Source: Loxodes magnus | Taxonomy: Eukaryota > Ciliophora > Karyorelictea > Loxodida > Loxodidae | NCBI GenBank assembly: GCA_946699065.1 | Contig: CAMPDV010002077.1 | Span: forward strand, 1 to 64,000 | Length of the DNA stretch: 64,000 nt | Reading direction: 5' to 3' | The notes under the pieces: generated by a model | Seen by the model: the letters and a program-made list of their open reading frames with translations, nothing else | Database searches by the model: none | What the model was told of the DNA's origin: nothing | Shown here: piece after piece, positions 50,450-63,660 of the stretch | How positions within the stretch are numbered: the first letter of the stretch is position 1 | How the letters are laid out: each line of letters starts with the position of its first letter | Translations under genes and position numbers: made by a program

Positions 50450-52540
50450 TTATGAACATTTTTCGTCTTTACATTTTACTTTATTTTCGACTTCTCATTT
50501 TTACTCTTTGAATATTCTTTTGATTAATTTCGAAATTTTTAAATATCTTTATTCTTTCTAAAATACATTTATGAACATTGTTCGTCTTAATACTTTTCTT
50601 TATTTTCGACTTCTCATTTTTACTCTTTGAATATTCTTTTGATTAATTTCGAAATTTTTAAATATCTTTATTCTTACTATAATACATTTATGAACATTTT
50701 TCGTCTTTACATTTTACTTTATTTTCGACTTCTCATTTTTACTCTTTGAATATTCTTTTGATTAATTTCGAAATTTTTAAATATCTTTATTCTTTCTAAA
50801 ATACATTTATGAACATTTTTCGTCTTAATACTTTTCTTTATTTTCGACTTCTCATTTTTACTCTTCGAATATTCTTTTGATTAATTTCGAAATTTTTAAA
50901 TATCTTTATTCTTTCTAAAATACATTTATGAACATTTTTCGTCTTTACATTTTACTTTATTTTCGACTTCTCATTTTTACTCTTTGAATATTCTTTTGAT
51001 TAAAGTATTAAGGTTCTAAATATCTTTATTTTTACTAAAATACATTTATGAACATTGCTCGTCTTTACATTTTACTTTATTTTCGACTTCTCATTTTTAC
51101 TCTTTGAATATTCTTTTGATTAATTTCGAAATTTTTAAATATCTTTATTCTTTCTAAAATACATTTATGAACATTTTTCGTCTTTACATTTTACTTTATT
51201 TTCGACTTCTCATTTTTACTCTTTGAATATTCTTTTGATTAATTTCGAAATTTTTAAATATCTTTATTCTTTCTAAAATACATTTATGAACATTGTTCGT
51301 CTTAATACTTTTCTTTATTTTCGACTTCTCATTTTTACTCTTTGAATATTCTTTTGATTAATTTCGAAATTTTTAAATATCTTTATTCTTTCTAAAATAC
51401 ATTTATGAACATTTTTCGTCTTAATACTTTTCTTTATTTTCGACTTCTCATTTTTACTCTTTGAATATTCTTTTGATTAATTTCGAAATTTTTAAATATC
51501 TTTATTCTTTCTAAAATACATTTATGAACATTTTTCGTCTTAATACTTTTCTTTATTTTCGACTTCTCATTTTTACTCTTCGAATATTCTTTTGATTAAT
51601 TTCGAAATTTTTAAATATCTTTATTCTTTCTAAAATACATTTATGAACATTGTTCGTCTTAATACTTTTCTTTATTTTCGACTTCTCATTTTTACTCTTT
51701 GAATATTCTTTTGATTAAAGTATTAATGTTTTAAATATCTTTATTCTTTCTAAAATACATTTATGAACATTTTTCGTCTTTACATTTTACTTTATTTTCG
51801 ACTTCTCATTTTTACTCTTTGAATATTCTTTTGATTAATTTCGAAATTTTTAAATATCTTTATTCTTTCTAAAATACATTTATGAACATTGTTCGTCTTA
51901 ATACTTTTCTTTATTTTCGACTTCTCATTTTTACTCTTTGAATATTCTTTTGATTAATTTCGAAATTTTTAAATATCTTTATTCTTACTATAATACATTT
52001 ATGAACATTTTTCGTCTTTACATTTTACTTTATTTTCGACTTCTCATTTTTACTCTTTGAATATTCTTTTGATTAATTTCGAAATTTTTAAATATCTTTA
52101 TTCTTTCTAAAATACATTTATGAACATTGTTCGTCTTAATACTTTTCTTTATTTTCGACTTCTCATTTTTACTCTTTGAATATTCTTTTGATTAATTTCG
52201 AAATTTTTAAATATCTTTATTCTTTCTAAAATACATTTATGAACATTTTTCGTCTTTACATTTTACTTTATTTTCGACTTCTCATTTTTACTCTTTGAAT
52301 ATTCTTTTGATTAAAGTATTAAGGTTCTAAATATCTTTATTTTTACTAAAATACATTTATGAACATTGCTCGTCTTTACATTTTACTTTATTTTCGACTT
52401 CTCATTTTTACTCTTTGAATATTCTTTTGATTAATTTCGAAATTTTTAAATATCTTTATTCTTTCTAAAATACATTTATGAACATTTTTCGTCTTTACAT
52501 TTTACTTTATTTTCGACTTCTCATTTTTACTCTTTGAATA
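50450..52540 (+). repeat. Two 11-monomer units with AAGGTTCTAAAT
   Basis: The rare AAGGTTCTAAAT change is at 51011 and 52321 (1,310 bp apart) and CTTACTATAA at 50674 and 51985 (1,311 bp apart). Flanking monomer order is the same, with about two marker differences, so this copy pair is older than the 17-monomer pair. A third AAGGTTCTAAAT is at ~58870. Confidence 0.65.
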
Positions 52541-55500
52541 TTCTTTTGATTAAAGTATTAAGGTTTTAAATATCTTTATTTTTACTAAAATACATTTATG
52601 AACATTTTTCGTCTTAATACTTTTCTTTATTTTCGACTTCTCATTTTTACTCTTTGAATATTCTTTTGATTAATTTCGAAATTTTTAAATATCTTTATTC
52701 TTACTAAAATACATTTATGAACATTTTTCGTCTTTACATTTTACTTTATTTTCGACTTCTCATTTTTACTCTTTGAATATTCTTTTGATTAATTTCGAAA
52801 TTTTTAAATATCTTTATTCTTTCTAAAATACATTTATGAACATTTTTCGTCTTAATACTTTTCTTTATTTTCGACTTCTCATTTTTACTCTTCGAATATT
52901 CTTTTGATTAAAGTATTAAGGTTTTAAATATCTTTATTTTTTCCAAAATACATTTATGAACATTGTTCGTCTTAATACTTTTCTTTATTTTCGACTTCTC
53001 ATTTTTACTCTTTGAATATTCTTTTGATTAATTTCGAAATTTTTAAATATCTTTATACTTTCTAAAATACATTTAAGAACATTGTTCGTCTTAATACTTT
53101 TCTTTATTTTCGACTTCTCATTTTTACTCTTTGAATATTCTTTTGATTAAAGTATTAAGGTTTTAAATATCTTTATTTTTACTAAAATACATTTATGAAC
53201 ATTGTTCGTCTTAATACTTTTCTTTATTTTCGACTTCTCATTTTTACTCTTTGAATATTCTTTTGATTAATTTCGAAATTTTTAAATATCTTTATTCTTT
53301 CTAAAATACATTTATGAACATTTTTCGTCTTAATACTTTTCTTTATTTTCGACTTCTCATTTTTACTCTTCGAATATTCTTTTGATTAATTTCGAAATTT
53401 TTAAATATCTTTATTTTTTCCAAAATACATTTATGAACATTTTTCGTCTTTACATTTTACTTTATTTTCGACTTCTCATTTTTACTCTTTGAATATTCTT
53501 TTGATTAATTTCGAAATTTTTAAATATCTTTATTCTTTCTAAAATACATTTATGAACATTTTTCGTCTTAATACTTTTCTTTATTTTCGACTTCTCATTT
53601 TTACTCTTCGAATATTCTTTTGATTAAAGTATTAAGGTTTTAAATATCTTAATTTTTACTAAAATACATTTATGAACATTTTTCGTCTTTACATTTTACT
53701 TTATTTTCGACTTCTCATTTTTACTCTTTGAATATTCTTTTGATTAATTTCGAAATTTTTAAATATCTTTATTCTTTCTAAAATACATTTATGAACATTT
53801 TTCGTCTTAATACTTTTCTTTATTTTCGACTTCTCATTTTTACTCTTTGAATATTCTTTTGATTAATTTCGAAATTTTTAAATATCTTTATTTTTTCCAA
53901 AATACATTTATGAACATTGTTCGTCTTAATACTTTTCTTTATTTTCGACTTCTCATTTTTACTCTTTGAATATTCTTTTGATTAATTTCGAAATTTTTAA
54001 ATATCTTTATTTTTTCCAAAATACATTTATGAACATTGTTCGTCTTAATACTTTTCTTTATTTTCGACTTCTCATTTTTACTCTTTGAATATTCTTTTGA
54101 TTAAAGTATTAAGGTTTTAAATATCTTTATTTTTACTAAAATACATTTATGAACATTTTTCGTCTTTACATTTTACTTTATTTTCGACTTCTCATTTTTA
54201 CTCTTTGAATATTCTTTTGATTAATTTCTAAATTTTTAAATATCTTTATTCTTTCTAAAATACATTTATGAACATTTTTCGTCTTTACATTTTACTTTAT
54301 TTTCGACTTCTCATTTTTACTCTTTGAATATTCTTTTGATTAATTTCGAAATTTTTAAATATCTTTATTCTTTCTAAAATACATTTATGAACATTTTTCG
54401 TCTTAATACTTTTCTTTATTTTCGACTTCTCATTTTTACTCTTCGAATATTCTTTTGATTAATTTCGAAATTTTTAAATATCTTTATTCTTTCTAAAATA
54501 CATTTATGAACATTTTTCGTCTTTACATTTTACTTTATTTTCGACTTCTCATTTTTACTCTTTGAATATTCTTTTGATTAATTTCGAAATTTTTAAATAT
54601 CTTTATTCTTTCTAAAATACATTTATGAACATTTTTCGTCTTTACACTTTACTTTATTTTCGACTTCTCATTTTTACTCTTTGAATATTCTTTTGATTAA
54701 AGTATTAAGGTTTTAAATATCTTTATTTTTACTAAAATACATTTATGAACATTGCTCGGCTTTACATTTTACTTTATTTTCGACTTCTCATTTTTACTCT
54801 TTGAATATTCTTTTGATTAATTTCGAAATTTTTAAATATCTTTATTCTTTCTAAAATACATTTATGAACATTGTTCGTCTTAATACTTTTCTTTATTTTC
54901 GACTTCTCATTTTTACTCTTTGAATATTCTTTTGATTAAAGTATTAAGGTTTTAAATATCTTTATTCTTTCTAAAATACATTTATGAACATTTTTCGTCT
55001 TTACATTTTACTTTATTTTCGACTTCTCATTTTTACTCTTTGAATATTCTTTTGATTAATTTCGAAATTTTTAAATATCTTTATTCTTTCTAAAATACAT
55101 TTATGAACATTTTTCGTCTTAATACTTTTCTTTATTTTCGACTTCTCATTTTTACTCTTTGAATATTCTTTTGATTAATTTCGAAATTTTTAAATATCTT
55201 TATTCTTACTATAATACATTTATGAACATTTTTCGTCTTAATACTTTTCTTTATTTTCGACTTCTCATTTTTACTCTTTGAATATTCTTTTGATTAATTT
55301 CGAAATTTTTAAATATCTTTATTCTTTCTAAAATACATTTATGAACATTGTTCGTCTTAATACTTTTCTTTATTTTCGACTTCTCATTTTTACTCTTTGA
55401 ATATTCTTTTGATTAATTTCGAAATTTTTAAATATCTTTATTCTTTCTAAAATACATTTATGAACATTTTTCGTCTTTACATTTTACTTTATTTTCGACT

Positions 55501-56520
55501 TCTCATTTTTACTCTTTGAATATTCTTTTGATTAATTTCGAAATTTTTAAATATCTTTATTCTTTCTAAAATACATTTATGAACATTGTTCGTCTTAATA
55601 CTTTTCTTTATTTTCGACTTCTCATTTTTACTCTTTGAATATTCTTTTGATTAATTTCGAAATTTTTAAATATCTTTATTCTTACTAAAATACATTTAAG
55701 AACATTGTTCGTCTTAATACTTTTCTTTATTTTCGACTTCTCATTTTTACTCTTTGAATATTCTTTTGATTAATTTCGAAATTTTTAAATATCTTTATTT
55801 TTTCCAAAATACATTTATGAACATTGTTCGTCTTTACATTTTACTTTATTTTCGACTTCTCATTTTTACTCTTTGAATATTCTTTTGATTAATTTCGAAA
55901 TTTTTAAATATCTTTATTCTTTCCAAAATACATTTATGAACATTGTTCGTCTTAATACTTTTCTTTATTTTCGACTTCTCATTTTTACTCTTTGAATATT
56001 CTTTTGATTAATTTCGAAATTTTTAAATATCTTTATTCTTTCTAAAATACATTTATGAACATTTTTCGTCTTAATACTTTTCTTTATTTTCGACTTCTCA
56101 TTTTTACTCTTCGAATATTCTTTTGATTAATTTCGAAATTTTTAAATATCTTTATTTTTTCCAAAATACATTTATGAACATTTTTCGTCTTTACATTTTA
56201 CTTTATTTTCGACTTCTCATTTTTACTCTTTGAATATTCTTTTGATTAATTTCGAAATTTTTAAATATCTTTATTCTTTCTAAAATACATTTATGAACAT
56301 TTTTCGTCTTAATACTTTTCTTTATTTTCGACTTCTCATTTTTACTCTTCGAATATTCTTTTGATTAAAGTATTAAGGTTTTAAATATCTTTATTCTTTC
56401 TAAAATACATTTATGAACATTGTTCGTCTTAATACTTTTCTTTATTTTCGACTTCTCATTTTTACTCTTTGAATATTCTTTTGATTAATTTCGAAATTTT
56501 TAAATATCTTTATTCTTTCT

Positions 56521-57180
56521 AAAATACATTTATGAACATTGTTCGTCTTAATACTTTTCTTTATTTTCGACTTCTCATTTTTACTCTTCGAATATTCTTT
56601 TGATTAATTTCGAAATTTTTAAATATCTTTATTCTTTCTAAAATACATTTATGAACATTGTTCGTCTTTACATTTTACTTTATTGTCGACTTCTCATTTT
56701 TACTCTTTGAATATTCTTTTGATTAATTTCGAAATTTTTAAATATCTTTATTCTTTCTAAAATACATTTATGAACATTGTTCGTCTTAATACTTTTCTTT
56801 ATTTTCGACTTCTCATTTTTACTCTTCGAATATTCTTTTGATTAATTTCGAAATTTTTAAATATCTTTATTCTTTCTAAAATACATTTATGAACATTGTT
56901 CGTCTTAATACTTTTCTTTATTTTCGACTTCTCATTTTTACTCTTCGAATATTCTTTTGATTAATTTCGAAATTTTTAAATATCTTTATTCTTTCTAAAA
57001 TACATTTATGAACATTGTTCGTCTTAATACTTTTCTTTATTTTCGACTTCTCATTTTTACTCTTCGAATATTCTTTTGATTAATTTCGAAATTTTTAAAT
57101 ATCTTTATTCTTTCTAAAATACATTTATGAACATTTTTCGTCTTAATACTTTTCTTTATTTTCGACTTCTCATTTTTACT
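56521..57180 (+). repeat. Run of near-identical form II / CTTCGAA monomers
   Basis: Several consecutive monomers share TTCGAAA, CTTTCTA, GTTCGTCTTAATAC and CTTCGAA. The exception near 56690 has TATTGTCGAC (unique in the window) and a form III tail. This is local homogenisation at single-monomer scale. Confidence 0.6.
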
Positions 57181-60100
57181 CTTCGAATATTCTTTTGATT
57201 AATTTCGAAATTTTTAAATATCTTTATTTTTTCCAAAATACATTTATCAACATTTTTCGTCTTAATACTTTTCTTTATTTTCGACTTCTCATTTTTACTC
57301 TTTGAATATTCTTTTGATTAATTTCGAAATTTTTAAATATCTTTATTCTTTCTAAAATACATTTATGAACATTGTTCGTCTTAATACTTTTCTTTATTTT
57401 CGACTTCTCATTTTTACTCTTCGAATATTCTTTTGATTAATTTCGAAATTTTTAAATATCTTTATTCTTTCTAAAATACATTTAAGAACATTGTTCGTCT
57501 TAATACTTTTCTTTATTTTCGACTTCTCATTTTTACTCTTTGAATATTCTTTTGATTAATTTCGAAATTTTTAAATATCTTTATTCTTTCTAAAATACAT
57601 TTATGAACATTTTTCGTCTTAATACTTTTCTTTATTTTCGACTTCTCATTTTTACTCTTTGAATATTCTTTTGATTAATTTCGAAATTTTTAAATATCTT
57701 TATTCTTTCTAAAATACATTTATGAACATTGTTCGTCTTAATACTTTTCTTTATTTTCGACTTCTCATTTTTACTCTTCGAATATTCTTTTGATTAATTT
57801 CGAAATTTTTAAATATCTTTATTCTTTCTAAAATACATTTATGAACATTGTTCGTCTTAATACTTTTCTTTATTTTCGACTTCTCATTTTTACTCTTTGA
57901 ATATTCTTTTGATTAAAGTATTAAGGTTTTAAATATCTTTATTCTTTCTAAAATACATTTATGAACATTTTTCGTCTTTACACTTTCTTTATTTTCGACT
58001 TCTCATTTTTACTCTTTGAATATTCTTTTGATTAATTTCGAAATTTTTAAATATCTTTATTCTTTCTAAAATACATTTATGAACATTGTTCGTCTTAATA
58101 CTTTTCTTTATTTTCGACTTCTCATTTTTACTCTTCGAATATACTTTTGATTAAAGTATTAAGGTTTTAAATATCTTTATTTTTACTAAAATACATTTAT
58201 GAACATTGCTCGTCTTTACATTTTACTTTATTTTCGACTTCTCATTTTTACTCTTTGAATATTCTTTTGATTAAAGTATTAAGGTTTTAAATATCTTTAT
58301 TCTTTCTAAAATACATTTATGAACATTTTTCGTCTTAATACTTTTCTTTATTTTCGACTTCTCATTTTTACTCTTTGAATATTCTTTTGATTAATTTCGA
58401 AATTTTTAAATATCTTTATTCTTTCTAAAATACATTTATGAACATTGTTCGTCTTAATACTTTTCTTTATTTTCGACTTCTCATTTTTACTCTTCGAATA
58501 TTCTTTTGATTAATTTCGAAATTTTTAAATATCTTTATTCTTTCTAAAATACATTTATGAACATTGTTCGTCTTAATACTTTTCTTTATTTTCGACTTCT
58601 CATTTTTACTCTTTGAATATTCTTTTGATTAATTTCGAAATTTTTAAATATCTTTATTCTTTCTAAAATACATTTATGAACATTGTTCGTCTTAATACTT
58701 TTCTTTATTTTCGACTTCTCATTTTTACTCTTCGAATATTCTTTTGATTAATTTCGAAATTTTTAAATATCTTTATTTTTTCCAAAATACATTTATGAAC
58801 ATTTTTCGTCTTAATACTTTTCTTTATTTTCGACTTCTCATTTTTACTCTTCGAATATACTTTTGATTAAAGTATTAAGGTTCTAAATATCTTTATTTTT
58901 ACTAAAATACATTTATGAACATTGCTCGTCTTTACATTTTACTTTATTTTCGACTTCTCATTTTTACTCTTTGAATATTCTTTTGATTAATTTCGAAATT
59001 TTTAAATATCTTTATTCTTTCTAAAATACATTTATGAACATTTTTCGTCTTTACATTTTACTTTATTTTCGACTTCTCATTTTTACTCTTTGAATATTCT
59101 TTTGATTAAAGTATTAAGGTTTTAAATATCTTTATTCTTTCTAAAATACATTTATGAACATTTTTCGTCTTTACATTTTACTTTATTTTCGACTTCTCAT
59201 TTTTACTCTTTGAATATTCTTTTGATTAATTTCGAAATTTTTAAATATCTTTATTCTTTCTAAAATACATTTATGAACATTGTTCGTCTTAATACTTTTC
59301 TTTATTTTCGACTTCTCATTTTTACTCTTCGAATATTCTTTTGATTAATTTCGAAATTTTTAAATATCTTTATTCTTTCTAAAATACATTTATGAACATT
59401 TTTCGTCTTTACATTTTACTTTATTTTCGACTTCTCATTTTTACTCTTTGAATATTCTTTTGATTAATTTCGAAATTTTTAAATATCTTTATTCTTTCTA
59501 AAATACATTTATGAACATTTTTCGTCTTTACACTTTACTTTATTTTCGACTTCTCATTTTTACTCTTTGAATATTCTTTTGATTAAATTCGAAATTTTTA
59601 AATATCTTTATTCTTACTAAAATACATTTATGAACATTTTTCGTCTTTACATTTTACTTTATTTTCGACTTCTCATTTTTACTCTTTGAATATTCTTTTG
59701 ATTAATTTCGAAATTTTTAAATATCTTTATTTTTTCCAAAATACTCTTATGAACATTGTTCGTCTTAATACTTTTCTTTATTTTCGACTTCTCATTTTTA
59801 CTCTTCGAATATTCTTTTGATTAATTTCGAAATTTTTAAATATCTTTATTCTTTCTAAAATACATTTATGAACATTTTTCGTCTTTACATTTTACTTTAT
59901 TTTCGACTTCTCATTTTTACTCTTTGAATATTCTTTTGATTAATTTCGAAATTTTTAAATATCTTTATTTTTTCCAAAATACATTTATGAACATTGTTCG
60001 TCTTAATACTTTTCTTTATTTTCGACTTCTCATTTTTACTCTTTGAATATTCTTTTGATTAATTTCGAAATTTTTAAATATCTTTATTCTTACTATAATA

Positions 60101-60404
60101 CATTTATGAACATTTTTCGTCTTTACATTTTACTTTATTTTCGACTTCTCATTTTTACTCTTTGAATATTCTTTTGATTAATTTCGAAATTTTTAAATAT
60201 CTTTATTCTTACTAAAATACATTTATGAACATTGTTCGTCTTAATACTTTTCTTTATTTTCGACTTCTCATTTTTACTCTTTGAATATTCTTTTGATTAA
60301 TTTCGAAATTTTTAAATATCTTTATTCTTACTATAATACATTTATGAACATTTTTCGTCTTAATACTTTTCTTTATTTTCGACTTCTCATTTTTACTCTT
60401 CGAA

Positions 60405-60945
60405 TATTCTTTTGATTAATTTCGAAATTTTTAAATATCTTTATTCTTTCTAAAATACATTTATGAACATTTTTCGTCTTTACATTTTACTTTATTTTCG
60501 ACTTCTCATTTTTACTCTTTGAATATTCTTTTGATTAATTTCGAAATTTTTAAATATCTTTATTCTTTCTAAAATACATTTATGAACATTTTTCGTCTTT
60601 ACATTTTACTTTATTTTCGACTTCTCATTTTTACTCTTTGAATATTCTTTTGATTAATTTCGAAATTTTTAAATATCTTTATTCTTTCTAAAATACATTT
60701 ATGAACATTTTTCGTCTTTACATTTTACTTTATTTTCGACTTCTCATTTTTACTCTTTGAATATTCTTTTGATTAATTTCGAAATTTTTAAATATCTTTA
60801 TTCTTTCTAAAATACATTTATGAACATTTTTCGTCTTTACATTTTACTTTATTTTCGACTTCTCATTTTTACTCTTTGAATATTCTTTTGATTAATTTCG
60901 AAATTTTTAAATATCTTTATTCTTTCTAAAATACATTTATGAACA
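60405..60945 (+). repeat. Perfectly repeated form III monomers
   Basis: Monomers starting at 60482, 60601 and 60720 read the same base for base, and parts of the flanking ones also agree. They have a TTCGAAA centre, CTTTCTA, TTTTTCGTC and the form III tail. This is the clearest stretch of exact 119-bp periodicity and a good template for a form III consensus. Confidence 0.8.
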
Positions 60946-63419
60946 TTGTTCGTCTTAATACTTTTCTTTATTTTCGACTTCTCATTTTTACTCTTCGAAT
61001 ATTCTTTTGATTAATTTCGAAATTTTTAAATATCTTTATTCTTTCTAAAATACATTTATGAACATTGTTCGTCTTAATACTTTTCTTTATTTTCGACTTC
61101 TCATTTTTACTCTTCGAATATTCTTTTGATTAATTTCGAAATTTTTAAATATCTTTATTCTTTCTAAAATACATTTATGAACATTTTTCGTCTTTACATT
61201 TTACTTTATTTTCGACTTCTCATTTTTACTCTTTGAATATTCTTTTGATTAATTTCGAAATTTTTAAATATCTTTATTTTTTCCAAAATACATTTATGAA
61301 CATTGTTCGTCTTAATACTTTTCTTTATTTTCGACTTCTCATTTTTACTCTTTGAATATTCTTTTGATTAATTTCGAAATTTTTAAATATCTTTATTCTT
61401 TCTAAAATACATTTATGAACATTTTTCGTCTTTACATTTTACTTTATTTTCGACTTCTCATTTTTACTCTTCGAATATTCTTTTGATTAATTTCGAAATT
61501 TTTAAATATCTTTATTCTTTCTAAAATACATTTATGAACATTGTTCGTCTTAATACTTTTCTTTATTTTCGACTTCTCATTTTTACTCTTCGAATATTCT
61601 TTTGATTAATTTCGAAATTTTTAAATATCTTTATTCTTTCTAAAATACATTTATGAACATTGTTCGTCTTAATACTTTTCTTTATTTTCGACTTCTCATT
61701 TTTACTCTTTGAATATTCTTTTGATTAATTTCGAAATTTTTAAATATCTTTATTCTTACTAAAATACATTTATGAACATTTTTCGTCTTTACATTTTACT
61801 TTATTTTCGACTTCTCATTTTTACTCTTTGAATATTCTTTTGATTAATTTCGAAATTTTTAAATATCTTTATTCTTTCTAAAATACATTTATGAACATTT
61901 TTCGTCTTTACATTTTACTTTATTTTCGACTTCTCATTTTTACTCTTTGAATATTCTTTTGATTAATTTCGAAATTTTTAAATATCTTTATTCTTTCTAA
62001 AATACATTTATGAACATTTTTCGTCTTTACATTTTACTTTATTTTCGACTTCTCATTTTTACTCTTTGAATATTCTTTTGATTAATTTCGAAATTTTTAA
62101 ATATCTTTATTCTTTCTAAAATACATTTATGAACATTGTTCGTCTTAATACTTTTCTTTATTTTCGACTTCTCATTTTTACTCTTCGAATATTCTTTTGA
62201 TTAATTTCGAAATTTTTAAATATCTTTATTCTTTCTAAAATACATTTATGAACATTGTTCGTCTTAATACTTTTCTTTATTTTCGACTTCTCATTTTTAC
62301 TCTTCGAATATTCTTTTGATTAATTTCGAAATTTTTAAATATCTTTATTCTTTCTAAAATACATTTATGAACATTGTTCGTCTTAATACTTTTCTTTATT
62401 TTCGACTTCTCATTTTTACTCTTTGAATATTCTTTTGATTAATTTCGAAATTTTTAAATATCTTTATTCTTACTAAAATACATTTATGAACATTTTTCGT
62501 CTTTACATTTTACTTTATTTTCGACTTCTCATTTTTACTCTTTGAATATTCTTTTGATTAATTTCGAAATTTTTAAATATCTTTATTCTTTCTAAAATAC
62601 ATTTATGAACATTTTTCGTCTTTACATTTTACTTTATTTTCGACTTCTCATTTTTACTCTTTGAATATTCTTTTGATTAATTTCGAAATTTTTAAATATC
62701 TTTATTCTTTCTAAAATACATTTATGAACATTGTTCGTCTTAATACTTTTCTTTATTTTCGACTTCTCATTTTTACTCTTTGAATATTCTTTTGATTAAT
62801 TTCGAAATTTTTAAATATCTTTATTCTTTCTAAAATACATTTATGAATATTGTTCGTCTTAATACTTTTCTTTATTTTCGACTTCTCATTTTTACTCTTT
62901 GAATATTCTTTTGATTAATTTCGAAATTTTTAAATATCTTTATTCTTACTAAAATACATTTATGAACATTTTTCGTCTTTACATTTTACTTTATTTTCGA
63001 CTTCTCATTTTTACTCTTTGAATATTCTTTTGATTAATTTCGAAATTTTTAAATATCTTTATTTTTTCCAAAATACATTTATGAACATTGTTCGTCTTAA
63101 TACTTTTCTTTATTTTCGACTTCTCATTTTTACTCTTTGAATATTCTTTTGATTAATTTCGAAATTTTTAAATATCTTTATTTTTTCCAAAATACATTTA
63201 TGAACATTGTTCGTCTTAATACTTTTCTTTATTTTCGACTTCTCATTTTTACTCTTTGAATATTCTTTTGATTAATTTCGAAATTTTTAAATATCTTTAT
63301 TCTTACTAAAATACATTTATGAACATTTTTCGTCTTTACATTTTACTTTATTTTCGACTTCTCATTTTTACTCTTTGAATATTCTTTTGATTAATTTCGA
63401 AATTTTTAAATATCTTTAT

Positions 63420-63545
63420 TCTTACTAAAATACATTTATGAACATTTTTCGTCTTTACACTTTTCTTTATTTTCGACTTCTCATTTTTACTCTTTGAATA
63501 TTTTTTTGATTAACTTCGAAATTTTTAAATATCTTTATTCTTTCT
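63420..63545 (+). repeat. Isolated domain A-like monomer near the right end
   Basis: The monomer has a form I tail, TATTTTTTTGATT and AACTTCGAAA. AACTTCGAAA is otherwise last seen at ~19790. The TATTTTTTTGATT change is otherwise seen only at ~9440. It is surrounded by domain E monomers, so it is a stray copy about 44 kb from its nearest relatives. Confidence 0.7.
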
Positions 63546-63624
63546 AAAATACATTTATGAACATTGTTCGTCTTAATACTTTTCTTTATTTTCGACTTCT
63601 CATTTTTACTCTTTGAATATTCTT

Positions 63625-63660
63625 TTGATTAAATTATTAAGTTTTAAATATCTTTATTTT
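63625..63660 (+). repeat. Unique ATTATTAAGTTTT centre
   Basis: The centre reads GATTAAATTATTAAGTTTTAAAT, related to the AGTATTAAGG type but with AT in place of AG and one G lost. It is followed by TTTTTACTA and GCTCG/form III, the marker set seen with AGTATTAAGG at 40876, 51005, 52315, 54700 and 58868. Confidence 0.7.
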
